This document shows, one piece after another, positions 9,157 through 18,178 of a stretch of DNA of 64,000 bases. Source of the DNA: UBA1402 sp964488495 (GTDB lineage: Bacteria > Bacteroidota > Bacteroidia > Bacteroidales > UBA1402); NCBI GenBank assembly GCA_964488495.1, contig CAZAUQ010000003.1, positions 12,267 to 76,266 on the forward strand, in the 5' to 3' direction. Each line of letters starts with the position of its first letter. Positions within the stretch are counted from its first letter, which is position 1. The position numbers and the translations under genes were made by a program. A model generated the notes under the pieces. It made no database searches and had not been told where the DNA came from. It saw only the letters and a list, made by a program, of their open reading frames with translations.

Positions 9157-9577
9157 TCCATTCCAGAGCCATTTTAACAATTTCCGTATGGTCAAAGGCC
9201 AGCGGTGGTAAATGAACAGTTGCAAACCAACAGGCCAGGGCGGCGTCGTCGCCTGCCTGTGGATGATAATCTCTGCTGTCCACTATTCCGACAAACACTA
9301 CACTCACTGTTCTTCCCCTGGGATCTCTGCCCGGAGCTGAAAAAGTATGGAATTGTTGCAGATCCGCTATTTCCAGTCCGGTTTCTTCTTTGAGTTCTCT
9401 GTAAGCGCATTCTTCAATGGTTTCGTCCATATCCATAAAACCTCCCGGTAAAGCCCATAGGCCCTGGAAGGGTTCATTCTTGCGCTGTATCAATAAAATT
9501 TTCAAACCCGAAGAGTCTTTTCCGAAAATCAGGCAATCGGCTGTTAAAGCCGGACGTGGATACTGGTAGCAATACAT
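9146..9577 (-). CDS. Nudix hydrolase
   Basis: 143 residues. The Nudix box is complete at about 46-68: G-x5-E-x7-R-E-L-K-E-E-T-G-L (GFMDMDETIEECAYRELKEE and on). Nudix enzymes split nucleoside diphosphates linked to another group. The N-terminal YPRPALTADCLIFG is common in small Bacteroidota Nudix proteins near ADP-ribose or NAD metabolism, but the substrate cannot be told from sequence. The end overlaps galE on the opposite strand. It lies 58 bases after the DMT transporter gene on the same strand. Confidence 0.9.
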   Translation of the reverse strand: MYCYQYPRPALTADCLIFGKDSSGLKILLIQRKNEPFQGLWALPGGFMDMDETIEECAYRELKEETGLEIADLQQFHTFSAPGRDPRGRTVSVVFVGIVDSRDYHPQAGDDAALACWFATVHLPPLAFDHTEIVKMALEWINR

Positions 9578-9635
9578 GGATGTTTTTCGTTATTTACTGG
9601 TTTTGTGTAATTATTATAGCTTTTTTGGACAACAA

Positions 9636-10577
9636 TCAGATAAAAAACAAAGCAACGCCCAGCACGCTGATGATGGCTCCTAACACCTCAGCTGTACGTA
9701 CTTTTTGTTTTTGTATAAAGACTGCCGGAAACAAAATTAAAATCGGAGTGGTAGCCATAATAGTAGAGGCAATGCCGCTGGCCGTGTACTGAACAGCCAT
9801 CAAAGAGCCTGCCACACCCAGAAAAGGACCGAAAAAGGTAGCCAGCACTATCGACCAGGCGGCTTTTTTGTTATGGAACACCGGTTTGACATTTTTAAGC
9901 TGTTGGCTGAGCATTAAAATTAGTACCAGCGAAATGGAAGCAATGACCATACGTATTTGCGAAGCAGCAAAAGGAATCATTTGAAGCACTTCCTGCGAAC
10001 TGCCTTCGGCACTCAGGCTGTAGTATTCCATGCCCAGTTTGCTCAGTACCAATCCCAGGCCTTGTCCCAGACCGGCTCCAATACCAAGCAATACCCCTTT
10101 CAAAGGCAACTTGAGTCGATAATGGCCGGGGTTTCCATTGTTGGATTTTTGCCGGCTCAGGATAGAAATGGCTATGCCGGCCAGAGTGACGGTCATACCC
10201 AGCACTCCCATCCAGCCTATTTTTTCGTCCAGAATAAAATAACCGGCTATGGCGGCTGCCGGCGGGGCCAGAGTCATAAACAATTGCCCGAAACGAGAGC
10301 CTATCACCACGTAAGAATAAAACAGGCAAATATCGCCAAACACAAAGCCGACCAGCCCCGAAACTGACATCCAGAACCAGGTTTTGGCATCGGCAGCCTG
10401 AGGCAGAAAATGTCCGGTAAATACCGTCAGCAATAAGCCGGTAAACAAAAAAGCCAGGACCAGCCGCAGGAAATTCACCGGTAAATGCCCCAGTTTCTTA
10501 CTGGCGTATTCAATGAACAGAGCCGTGAAGGTCCACATAAAAGCCACCAGCAGCGAAATCAGTTCTCCCAGGTACAC
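9636..10577 (-). CDS. DMT-superfamily (EamA) transporter
   Basis: About 313 residues with ten hydrophobic helices in two EamA repeats. The family exports or imports small metabolites; the substrate is unknown. A longer open frame begins at 10625 (MSLPFGGLFII), but those first codons run through the terminator hairpin at 10603-10622. The GTG at 10577, giving VYLGELISLLVAFMWTFTAL, places the first helix at the N-terminus as in relatives, so it is preferred. The glutamate and aromatic residues of helix 1 (WTFTALFIEYASKKLG) are typical of this subgroup. Confidence 0.85.
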   Translation of the reverse strand: MYLGELISLLVAFMWTFTALFIEYASKKLGHLPVNFLRLVLAFLFTGLLLTVFTGHFLPQAADAKTWFWMSVSGLVGFVFGDICLFYSYVVIGSRFGQLFMTLAPPAAAIAGYFILDEKIGWMGVLGMTVTLAGIAISILSRQKSNNGNPGHYRLKLPLKGVLLGIGAGLGQGLGLVLSKLGMEYYSLSAEGSSQEVLQMIPFAASQIRMVIASISLVLILMLSQQLKNVKPVFHNKKAAWSIVLATFFGPFLGVAGSLMAVQYTASGIASTIMATTPILILFPAVFIQKQKVRTAEVLGAIISVLGVALFFI

Positions 10578-10594
10578 GAAAATCAATTTAGGAA

Positions 10595-10625
10595 TAATAA
10601 AAAGCCCTCCAAAAGGAAGGCTCAA
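10595..10625 (-). terminator. Rho-independent terminator after the pst/pho operon
   Basis: On the minus strand AGCCTTCC-TTTT-GGAGGGCT (10622-10603) forms an 8-bp stem with one G-U pair and a 4-base loop, followed by TTTTTATTATT. It lies about 40 bases after the porin stop at 10666. Confidence 0.8.
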
Positions 10626-10665
10626 AAATACATAAAATTGTGGAAGCTTTAAAAATCCGAAAGAT

Positions 10666-11676
10666 TTACAACGATAAGGATAAATTTACCGCAGCGAAGT
10701 AAAGGGCATTACTGTTTTTTGGTGCAACCATCTTAAAGTTTGGAGCAACTTTAATGCCTTTGGTCAGTGCATATTGTAAGCCCAGTACGGCCATTTGTTC
10801 GTCGCCGGGATCCCAGGTATCCAAAAGATCGCTGTAGTCCTTGTTGGAGGCGGCATAGTCCCAACGGCCAAAGAGTTGAAAATCGTTGGGCAGTTTAATC
10901 GTGGTATATGCCGAGAAACCGTATTGATTTCTGTCGTCTTTGAATTGCGAGTGATACATGTGGAGGTATTCGGCTCCCAGCGAGAAAGACTCGTTTTGAT
11001 AACCGGCAAAAAAGGAAGTAATTTGTTTGCTTTTATCCTGTGCTGCGTTCGCCGGGTTTTTGTCGTGCCTGTCGTAGTAGAGTCTGAAGCTTAATTCTTT
11101 CAGGGGAGTAATGCTAAGGCCGCCTCCGTAACGAAAATACTTATCCGTATTCAGCTTTTTGTATCCCTCTCCGTTTGTGATGGTTACATCTGCCGTCAGT
11201 ATATCGTTGATGCGGTATTGTCCGCTCAGTCCCATGTCGGCACTGTATCCGTAACCGTATTGATCCTGAAAAGATTTTAAGATATAACGATAGCCCCAGA
11301 ACTTTTCCTGTACACTGAATTGTTTCAAGCCAATCAATCCGGCATCCAGGCTGAAATCTCCTTTTTTCCAGCTGAGCATGGCATTTTTTACGTAAGCGAT
11401 GCGTTCCAGAGCCGAACCTGCCAATTTACTGCTGCCCATATCGAAAACGACTTTACCTGACAAACTTTCGCTGAAGGCGTATTGATAACCCAGGTACGCC
11501 CGTTCCAGTCCAAAGCCGCTTTCGTCTCCGGCTGTACCTAAGCCGGTATGGAAATCACTGAAAATGGTAATAATGGCTTTTCCGTTGGGTTTGAAATCGG
11601 ATTTAGATTCTTGTGCCTGAACAAAAAAAGACAAAGAACTGATCAAAAGAAATAACATGACAAACTTGGTTTTCAT
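10666..11676 (-). CDS. Porin-like outer-membrane protein of the phosphate operon
   Basis: 336 residues from the ATG at 11676 (an ATG two codons upstream at 11682 is also possible). Signal peptide MKTKFVMLFLLISSLSFFVQ then AQ. The mature part starts with DFKPNGKAIITIFSDFHTGL and consists of alternating beta strands with aromatic girdles; it ends in LSLSL. This fits the OprO/OprP-like phosphate-selective porin family seen beside pst genes in Bacteroidota. It is the last gene of the pst/pho operon, 37 bases after the kinase gene, so phosphate entry through the outer membrane is the likely task; this is inference from context. Confidence 0.8.
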   Translation of the reverse strand: MKTKFVMLFLLISSLSFFVQAQESKSDFKPNGKAIITIFSDFHTGLGTAGDESGFGLERAYLGYQYAFSESLSGKVVFDMGSSKLAGSALERIAYVKNAMLSWKKGDFSLDAGLIGLKQFSVQEKFWGYRYILKSFQDQYGYGYSADMGLSGQYRINDILTADVTITNGEGYKKLNTDKYFRYGGGLSITPLKELSFRLYYDRHDKNPANAAQDKSKQITSFFAGYQNESFSLGAEYLHMYHSQFKDDRNQYGFSAYTTIKLPNDFQLFGRWDYAASNKDYSDLLDTWDPGDEQMAVLGLQYALTKGIKVAPNFKMVAPKNSNALYFAAVNLSLSL

Positions 11677-11719
11677 AATCAAAGCAATTTTAAGATAAAT
11701 AAATGAGTTTTTTTATTAC

Positions 11720-13147
11720 TTATACTTCTGGTTTAGAAGTCGTTGCCGTCGGATGCTTTCTAAGGCTGAATGTGAACATCAGCCCTCCTTCGGCTCTGTT
11801 TGTAGCTATTATGTTGCCCTGATGGTACAAAACAGCATGTTTGACTATAGACAGACCCAGCCCGGTTCCTCCGGTTCTGCGGTCGCGGCTCTCTTCGAGC
11901 CGGACAAAACGGTCAAATATTCTTTGCAGGTATTTCTCTTTTACACCAAAGCCCGTATCGTAATATACGAAATGATAGAATTGGTCATCTTCGGTGCTGC
12001 ATTCCATTACTATGGTGCTGTTTTTTCCTGCGTAATTAATGGAGTTTTCAACCAGGTTTCTGAAAATGGCATGCACCAAATTTTGATTCCCCGAGATATC
12101 CATATCGTAGGCGAGTTTGTTTTCTACTTTTATGGCCACAGCATCCAACTGGGGCTGAAGTTCTTTTATGACATCGTCGGCAATCATGCCGATATTGACC
12201 TTTTCTCGTGGAAAGAGGTTTGAAGCTTCTTCGAGTTTGGTTATCAAAGCAATATCTTTGATAAGAGCCGACAGACGCAAGGTTTGAGCATAGGCGCGTT
12301 CCACGAAATATTGCCTTTTGCTGCTCTCTATTTCGGCATTATCGTTCAGAATCTCTAAATATCCCTGAATACTGCTTACGGGCGTTTTGAGTTCGTGAGC
12401 AATATTGTTGGTCATTTCTTGCTTGATTTTACGGTTGCGTTCTTTTTCCAGGTCGGTTTGTTGCTTGCTGGTTTGAAGTTGTTCGTAGAGTTTAATGATT
12501 TTTTTGCCTATAATACCCGAATCGGAATCGGGGAATTTAAAACTTTCGTAATCCACTTTGCCCTTTTCGATATCTGTAGTAAATCGCCTGAGTGCATTCA
12601 TTACCTGGTTGAATTTTTCAGTTTTATAGAGCAAAAGCAGCAGTATTACTATAAAAAGTACACCCAATCCGTAGAAGTAGATATTTCCCCCTTTCAATAC
12701 ATCGCTCAATTGTACAGAATAGGGCAGGGCCAGCCGGATGTATGCGTTGGCATCGGTGCGATGCGCATAGTAAAGGTAATCCGTTTTGGTAGAGCTCGAT
12801 TTACGGATAGCGAAACCGGAACCTTTGGTTCTGGCCGACAGTATTTCGGGCCGGTCTGAGTGGTTGCTAAGCTTTTCGACCTGGTCTACTACATTGTCGA
12901 ATACGACTTGGCCTTCGTTGTCGATTATGGTAAAACGCAAATTCGCCGGGAGCATATCGGCAACTTCGAGTGTGTCGCTGTCTTGCTCCAGGTAGGCATC
13001 AATCATTTCGGAGTAGGCGCTCAGCCTGGCTCTGAATTCTTCGGTCTTGTGGCGCTTTTCTCTTTCTAACTGAAAGAGTACAGTGATAAACATAAAAGCC
13101 AGTACAATCAGGCCGAAGTTGAAATATAATCTGGTTTTGTAATGCAT
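11720..13147 (-). CDS. phoR: Phosphate-regulon sensor histidine kinase (PhoR-like)
   Basis: 475 residues from the ATG at 13147; a longer frame upstream runs into the regulator gene and is rejected. Helix 1 at about 9-27 and helix 2 at about 156-174 enclose a 130-residue sensor domain outside the inner membrane. A HAMP-like linker (about 178-240) leads to the H-box NNIAHELKTPVSSIQGYLEI with the phospho-accepting His251. The N box (RNLVENSINYA), DTGFGVKEKY and GGTGLGLSIVKHAV complete the ATPase domain. The tail is short. It sits 25 bases after its regulator inside the pst operon, which is why a PhoR-like role is assigned; the sensor domain alone would not prove it. Confidence 0.88.
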   Translation of the reverse strand: MHYKTRLYFNFGLIVLAFMFITVLFQLEREKRHKTEEFRARLSAYSEMIDAYLEQDSDTLEVADMLPANLRFTIIDNEGQVVFDNVVDQVEKLSNHSDRPEILSARTKGSGFAIRKSSSTKTDYLYYAHRTDANAYIRLALPYSVQLSDVLKGGNIYFYGLGVLFIVILLLLLYKTEKFNQVMNALRRFTTDIEKGKVDYESFKFPDSDSGIIGKKIIKLYEQLQTSKQQTDLEKERNRKIKQEMTNNIAHELKTPVSSIQGYLEILNDNAEIESSKRQYFVERAYAQTLRLSALIKDIALITKLEEASNLFPREKVNIGMIADDVIKELQPQLDAVAIKVENKLAYDMDISGNQNLVHAIFRNLVENSINYAGKNSTIVMECSTEDDQFYHFVYYDTGFGVKEKYLQRIFDRFVRLEESRDRRTGGTGLGLSIVKHAVLYHQGNIIATNRAEGGLMFTFSLRKHPTATTSKPEV

Positions 13148-13172
13148 AAAGTTCTTTATAATAATTTGTAAA

Positions 13173-13859
13173 TCAGGATGTCCAGCAATAACCGAAACCA
13201 GGACGACTTTGCAGATGTTCACCTGTAGAACCGAGTTTTTTTCGCAAACGGGCAATGTGAACGTCTACTGTTCTTTCCAGTACAAAAGATTCGTCTCCCC
13301 AGACCCTGTCCAGGATTTGTTCGCGGGTAAAATAGTTGTCGGTCGCCTGCAGAAGCATTTCCAATATCTTAAATTCTTTTTTGGTCAGAGGCAAGAGCTC
13401 GGAGTTTAGACTGGCGGTTTTGGCTTTAGTGTTCAAAATCAAACCACTGGATTGCAGCAATCCTTCCTCGTCAGAGGATTTATTGCTTTCGCTGCGACGC
13501 AACACAGCGTTGATACGCGCCAATACTTCCTGTATTGAAAATGGTTTGGAAATGTAATCGTCCCCTCCCAGGCTAAAACCGGTCAGCAGGTCATTTTCGG
13601 TATTCTTGGCAGTCAAAAAGACGATGGGGAGTTTACTGTCCAGCTCTGTCCTGATTTTTCTGGCTAATTGATAACCCGAAATACCTTCCATCATGACATC
13701 CAAAATGAGCAGGCTGTATTGTTTGCTTTTGTCCATGAGCAATTTAAGTGCTTCTTCGCCCGAATTGGCCGAATCAACTTTAAAACCGGCGTTCTCCAGA
13801 TTGAATTGCAGAATTTCACAAATATCCTGTTCGTCGTCAACAACTAAAACACGTTTCAT
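13173..13859 (-). CDS. phoB: OmpR/PhoB-family response regulator
   Basis: 228 residues. Receiver domain 1-120 with the acidic pair D8-D9, phospho-accepting D54 (LLILDVMM), T83 and K105 (YISKPF). A winged-helix DNA-binding domain follows at about 135-228, with VDVHIARLRKKLG as recognition region. Located between phoU and the kinase gene in the phosphate operon, so it probably answers phosphate starvation and controls this operon. Assignment as PhoB rests on context; sequence alone only gives the OmpR class. Confidence 0.9.
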   Translation of the reverse strand: MKRVLVVDDEQDICEILQFNLENAGFKVDSANSGEEALKLLMDKSKQYSLLILDVMMEGISGYQLARKIRTELDSKLPIVFLTAKNTENDLLTGFSLGGDDYISKPFSIQEVLARINAVLRRSESNKSSDEEGLLQSSGLILNTKAKTASLNSELLPLTKKEFKILEMLLQATDNYFTREQILDRVWGDESFVLERTVDVHIARLRKKLGSTGEHLQSRPGFGYCWTS

Positions 13860-13870
13860 GTCTTATTGAT

Positions 13871-14545
13871 TTAAGTGAGTTTATGTCGTATATCTTTGCC
13901 TTCTGAGAGGAAAATAACAGCTTCGGCAATATTGGTTGCCCCGTCTCCGATTCGCTCCATACCGTAGAGGATGCGCCCCAGATCCAGAATGTCGGCCAGC
14001 CAGTGAGGATGAACACCTTCCTCCTGTTGGTGTTCAAACAGCTTTTTATGGCTCAATCGATGGACTTTGTCCAATTCTTCGTCTTTGGCAATGAGACTTC
14101 TTGCCATAGCGTTGTCGGCCCAAATAAAAGCAAAAATGGCGTTTTGCAGCATGCCGTCAGCAAGGTCGAACACTTGCAGGGCATTTTCTTTGTAATCGGG
14201 ATAAATCGAATTTTGCTTATTCAGGTAATGCATTCTACGGCTAATACTGTCAATAATGTCGGCAATCCGTTCCAAATCTACAACGGTGTCGTAATAAGAA
14301 ATAATACGCCTGAGATCACCTGCTCTTGGGGAGTACAACACGATGATGTTTATAATGTCGTCTCTCAGCTTAACCTCCAGGCTGTCGATGGATTTTTCGT
14401 TTAATCCGATTTCGTCAATCAGTTCCTGGGAGGTGTCGCCACTCAGTTGTAATTTTAGAATCTGAGCCTGTCGCAGTACCTGATTGGCCATATTATTGAA
14501 TTCCTGTTTCAGGCGGGCCAGATAGGTTTCTCTTATAGTATCCAT
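13871..14545 (-). CDS. phoU: Phosphate regulatory protein PhoU
   Basis: 224 residues, all helical, made of two three-helix bundles with acidic metal-binding patches: the first around RDDIINIIVLYSPRAGDLRR (about 65-85), the second near the C-terminus with YGMERIGDGATNIAEAVIFL. PhoU links the Pst transporter with the PhoR kinase and keeps phosphate uptake in check. It lies 10 bases after pstB and 11 before the regulator gene. Confidence 0.94.
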   Translation of the reverse strand: MDTIRETYLARLKQEFNNMANQVLRQAQILKLQLSGDTSQELIDEIGLNEKSIDSLEVKLRDDIINIIVLYSPRAGDLRRIISYYDTVVDLERIADIIDSISRRMHYLNKQNSIYPDYKENALQVFDLADGMLQNAIFAFIWADNAMARSLIAKDEELDKVHRLSHKKLFEHQQEEGVHPHWLADILDLGRILYGMERIGDGATNIAEAVIFLSEGKDIRHKLT

Positions 14546-14555
14546 AGTCGTTGTG

Positions 14556-15329
14556 TTATCCGAATTTTCCGGTTAAATATTCTTCAGTACGTTTGTCAGA
14601 GGGATTGGTAAACATGATTTCTGTCTTGTCGTATTCCACCAGTTCTCCCAGATACATAAACATGGAATAGTCTGAAATTCTTGCAGCTTGTGCCATATTG
14701 TGCGTAACGATGACAATAGTAACTTCTTTTTTTAATTTCACCAACAGTTCTTCAATCAGATTGGTGGCTATGGGGTCCAGGGCTGAAGTAGGTTCGTCCA
14801 TAAGCAAAATGTCTGGTTTCAGCGCCAGCGCCCGGGCAATGCACAGGCGCTGTTGCTGCCCTCCCGACAAAAAAGAACCCCTCTTGCTCAGACTATCTTT
14901 GACCTCATCCCAGAGTCCGACACTTTTGAGTGATGTTTCCACCAATTCGTCTTTTTCCTGTCGCGATTGTTTGATTCCTATCAGTTTGTAACCGGCCAGC
15001 ACATTGTCGTAAATGCTCATGGTGGGGAAGGGATTGGGGCGCTGAAATACCATACCGGCCATTCTCCGCACTTCGCTGGGATTCATTAGCAGCAGATCTT
15101 TGCCTCTGAGCTCTATGCTACCGCTGATACGAATATCGGGATATAATTCATGCATACGGTTGATGGCGCGGATCAGAGTGCTTTTGCCGCAACCCGAAGG
15201 CCCCATCACCGAAGTAATCAAACCTTCATAAATATTGGCCGAGACTTTATTGACTGCGTATTTGCCTGGTACATAGGAAACACTCAACTCTTTGAGGCTC
15301 AAAATAGGTGTTGTGGTTAAATTCTCCAT
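14556..15329 (-). CDS. pstB: Phosphate ABC transporter ATP-binding protein PstB
   Basis: 257 residues from the ATG at 15329, which gives MENLTTTPILSLKELSVSYV; the frame is open further upstream to 15440 but that stretch overlaps pstA and has no family match. Walker A GPSGCGKST (43-51), signature LSGGQQQRLCIARAL, Walker B ILLMDEPTSALD and the switch His in IVTHNMAQAARISD are all intact. It powers phosphate import through PstC and PstA. The start overlaps pstA by 13 bases. Confidence 0.97.
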   Translation of the reverse strand: MENLTTTPILSLKELSVSYVPGKYAVNKVSANIYEGLITSVMGPSGCGKSTLIRAINRMHELYPDIRISGSIELRGKDLLLMNPSEVRRMAGMVFQRPNPFPTMSIYDNVLAGYKLIGIKQSRQEKDELVETSLKSVGLWDEVKDSLSKRGSFLSGGQQQRLCIARALALKPDILLMDEPTSALDPIATNLIEELLVKLKKEVTIVIVTHNMAQAARISDYSMFMYLGELVEYDKTEIMFTNPSDKRTEEYLTGKFG

Positions 15330-16177
15330 TTTTTTGCGAGTTGTTTGGCCAGTATATTTAAACTTAAAACCAGCAAGAGTAAAAACAGGGATGCGCTCCA
15401 GATCATGCTTTGCAGGTTGGGGTCGTTGTAAAATTCCCAAATCAGCAGCGAAACTGCCGAAGAAGGCTTACTGACATCCCATTGTATGGCTGTTGCTCCA
15501 AGAGCCGTCAGCATCAGGGGAGCAGTTTCGCCGATAACTCTTGAGATGGCCAGCAGAATTCCCGTAAAAACACCCCCGAAAGCCGAGGGTAACAGCACCT
15601 TCAATACTACGCTGAAGTAGGGGGAACCCAGAGCCAGGCCGGCTTCTTTGAGACTGGCCGGTAAAAGGTTCATGGTTTCTTCGGTAGAACGTACAATCAA
15701 AGGCAACATCATAATAGCCAAAGCAACACTCCCGGCCAGCGATGAATAGCTTTTCAAAGGAATGACCACCCAAAGATATGCAATGATGCCGAGAATAATC
15801 GATGGAGTGCCCTGCAGTAAATCGGTCAAAAACCGAACTACGGCAGAAAACCGGGTTTTACGGTTTTCGGAAATATAGATGCCGGTCATTACACCAATAG
15901 GGATAGCAATAACCGAAGCCAAAATCACCATTATCAGGGTGCCGACAATACCGTTGGCAATACCTCCGGGTATGGATTCATTGTTGTTGATGGCCAGTAA
16001 AGCGTCGAGGGTGCTGGGTGTCGTTTCTGTAAAAAAGGCCCAGTTGATTTGTTTCCAACCCTTGAGTAACACTTCCCCTATAATCAGAACGAGCGGTACA
16101 GCTGTCAGGGCCGAAAGTACGATCACCGAAACGCTGAGTAACTTATTCTTGAACAATCTGTATTTTAAGGAGCTCAT
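15317..16177 (-). CDS. pstA: Phosphate ABC transporter permease PstA
   Basis: 286 residues with six membrane helices. The EAA-type loop that docks on the ATPase is at LPASLKEAGLALGSPYFSVV. The protein pairs with PstC to form the channel in the inner membrane. It overlaps pstC by 4 bases and pstB by 13, which suggests coupled translation. Confidence 0.95.
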   Translation of the reverse strand: MSSLKYRLFKNKLLSVSVIVLSALTAVPLVLIIGEVLLKGWKQINWAFFTETTPSTLDALLAINNNESIPGGIANGIVGTLIMVILASVIAIPIGVMTGIYISENRKTRFSAVVRFLTDLLQGTPSIILGIIAYLWVVIPLKSYSSLAGSVALAIMMLPLIVRSTEETMNLLPASLKEAGLALGSPYFSVVLKVLLPSAFGGVFTGILLAISRVIGETAPLMLTALGATAIQWDVSKPSSAVSLLIWEFYNDPNLQSMIWSASLFLLLLVLSLNILAKQLAKKWRI

Positions 16178-17028
16178 AGGCTGTGACGTTTAATCATGAG
16201 TCTACCCAGGAAATTGATAATGGCCGTTATCAAAAACAAGAGTAGTCCAATGGCTATGAGCGAAGACAACTTGAGTCCGTCGGCTTCACCAAACTGATTG
16301 GCAATGATACTGGCCATGGTATTGCCTGTATCCATCAGTCCGTGTGGAATTCTGTTGGTATTGCCGATGAGCATGGTTACAGCCATGGTTTCACCGATAG
16401 CCCTGCCTAAAGCCAGTATATAAGCCGAAAAGATGCCAGAAAAACTGCCGGGAAAAATAATGTTTCGGATTACTTCGGCCCGTGTAGCACCCAGGCTATA
16501 GGCTCCTTCTTTCAGTTCCTGAGGCACCATGCGTATAAATTCGGCACTCAGTGAGGCAGCATAGGGAATAATCATAATGGCCAACACCAGCGAAGAGGTG
16601 AGTATTCCAAAGCCTTGATCCGAAAGTTCCATCGACTGAATCAAAGGCCTCAGGGCATAGAAACCCCAGAGTCCGTACACTATCGAAGGAATGCCTGCCA
16701 GTAGATCGACTACGCCGCCCAATAAAGTAGCCACTTTTTTCCCTCTGAAGTATTCTCCGACAAAAAAGGATACCGGCAACGAAAATGGCAGACAGAATAC
16801 CAAGGCGAACAAAGAAGTCAGCAAAGTTCCGCTGATAAAGGCCAGGGCTCCGTATTGCTCGCTTCCTGTACTGGAATTCCACTCGCTCGAAAAGATAAAA
16901 CCGAAAAATCCGAATTCCTTAAAAGCCGGCATTGCTCCTTTGCTTAATGAAAAGAACATTCCGGCAAAAATCAGCAAAATAAACAAGGCTGAAACAAGCA
17001 GTAAGGATCTGAAGATTTTGTCTGACAT
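16174..17028 (-). CDS. pstC: Phosphate ABC transporter permease PstC
   Basis: 284 residues with six membrane helices. The ATPase-docking loop reads VPQELKEGAYSLGATRAEVI. The large outward loop after helix 1 (about 35-60) is typical of PstC. It begins 13 bases after pstS and overlaps pstA by 4 bases. Confidence 0.95.
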   Translation of the reverse strand: MSDKIFRSLLLVSALFILLIFAGMFFSLSKGAMPAFKEFGFFGFIFSSEWNSSTGSEQYGALAFISGTLLTSLFALVFCLPFSLPVSFFVGEYFRGKKVATLLGGVVDLLAGIPSIVYGLWGFYALRPLIQSMELSDQGFGILTSSLVLAIMIIPYAASLSAEFIRMVPQELKEGAYSLGATRAEVIRNIIFPGSFSGIFSAYILALGRAIGETMAVTMLIGNTNRIPHGLMDTGNTMASIIANQFGEADGLKLSSLIAIGLLLFLITAIINFLGRLMIKRHSL

Positions 17029-17041
17029 CAGCAGCTAAGAA

Positions 17042-18073
17042 TTACAAGGGCTTTCCGTTGTACCGTATCTCCGACAGGGCTTTTTGAGCCTTGGCAATGA
17101 CTTCTTTCGAAAGCGGAGCGTAATGTACCAGGGTTGTTTGTGCCTGTGCTGCCGGACTGAGCATAAAGTTGAGTAAACTTACTGTAGCCCGGGCCTGAGC
17201 TTCGCTTCTGTTGGCGTAAGCCTGGTCTCTGTACACAAGGATCCAGGTAAAACAACTGATAGGATAGGAGCCTTTCACGCTCGAGTTGGTAATCATGCTG
17301 CGGGTGTCATCGGCGATCTCTTCCTGTGCAGCGGCAGAGATAGACAGGCTCGAGGGCAGTACATATTCTCCGGCTGCGTTTTGCAGATAAGCAATGGGGC
17401 TGTTCACTGCAAAAGCATATTCTGAACCTATGTAACCTATGGCTCCTTCGGTCTGGCTGATGGTACCTGCCACTCCGGGATTGCCTTTGGAGGCTATGCC
17501 GTGAGCAAAATTGATCGATTTTCCAGTACCCAGGTTTGCTGCCCAATCGCTGCTCACCTTGGTCATATAATCGCTGAATACAAAGGTGGTGCCGCTGCCG
17601 TCGGATCGGTAAACCGGAGTAATCGCTTTGTCGGGCAATTCAAGTCCAGGATTGATTTCCTTGATGGCGGCATCGTTCCAGCTAGTGATTTTGCCCAGAT
17701 AAATGCCGGCAATCAAATCGCCTGTCAACTTCAGAGAGCTTACTTCCGGCAGGTTGTATGAAAGAACAACGGCTCCCAGGCAGGTGGGAATGTGGATGGT
17801 AGCGTTCATTTCGGACATTTCTTTATCGCTCAGGTAAGCGTCGCTGCCCGCAAAATCGACCACTTCGTCTTTAAGGCTGCGAATCCCTCCGCCGCTACCG
17901 ATGCCTCCGTAAGAAACATCGATGCCTGCGTTTTTACTAAAAGTCTTAAAAACCATGTTGTAATAGGGCAGGGGAAAAGTGGCTCCGGCACCCGAAAGAC
18001 TAGTTTTCTGATCACAACTTATCAACAACAGACTGCTGAAAGTTAAAAGGAAAATTGCTTTTTTCATTTTCAT
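17042..18073 (-). CDS. pstS: Phosphate-binding lipoprotein PstS
   Basis: 343 residues. Lipoprotein signal with lipobox LLLISC (Cys20). The mature protein opens with LSGAGATFPLPYY, the canonical PstS start that contacts phosphate, and includes SGGGIRSL with DFAGSD and VYRSDGSGTTFVF, all part of the phosphate site. Being a lipoprotein in a didermic cell it is probably tethered to the inner-membrane outer face. First gene of the operon pstSCAB-phoU-phoB-phoR-porin; a second in-frame ATG lies two codons in. Confidence 0.96.
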   Translation of the reverse strand: MKMKKAIFLLTFSSLLLISCDQKTSLSGAGATFPLPYYNMVFKTFSKNAGIDVSYGGIGSGGGIRSLKDEVVDFAGSDAYLSDKEMSEMNATIHIPTCLGAVVLSYNLPEVSSLKLTGDLIAGIYLGKITSWNDAAIKEINPGLELPDKAITPVYRSDGSGTTFVFSDYMTKVSSDWAANLGTGKSINFAHGIASKGNPGVAGTISQTEGAIGYIGSEYAFAVNSPIAYLQNAAGEYVLPSSLSISAAAQEEIADDTRSMITNSSVKGSYPISCFTWILVYRDQAYANRSEAQARATVSLLNFMLSPAAQAQTTLVHYAPLSKEVIAKAQKALSEIRYNGKPL

Positions 18074-18141
18074 CGTTTAAAAATAAAGATTCAATTCTCC
18101 TGCAAAAATCAGCAAGGTTTATGTCAGATTCATCTCAAACT

Positions 18142-18157
18142 TGTTACGTTGCTGTTA
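18142..18157 (-). promoter_or_regulatory. Possible PhoB-type operator before pstS
   Basis: On the minus strand TAACA occurs twice with an 11-base period (TAACAGCAACGTAACA), about 70-85 bases before the pstS ATG. An 11-base direct-repeat period is the layout of PhoB sites in other phyla, but the bases do not match the E. coli box. A weak -7-like GATTTTTG (18110-18103) lies downstream. Speculative. Confidence 0.25.
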
Positions 18158-18178
18158 AGATAAAATTCCTGCCCAGGC

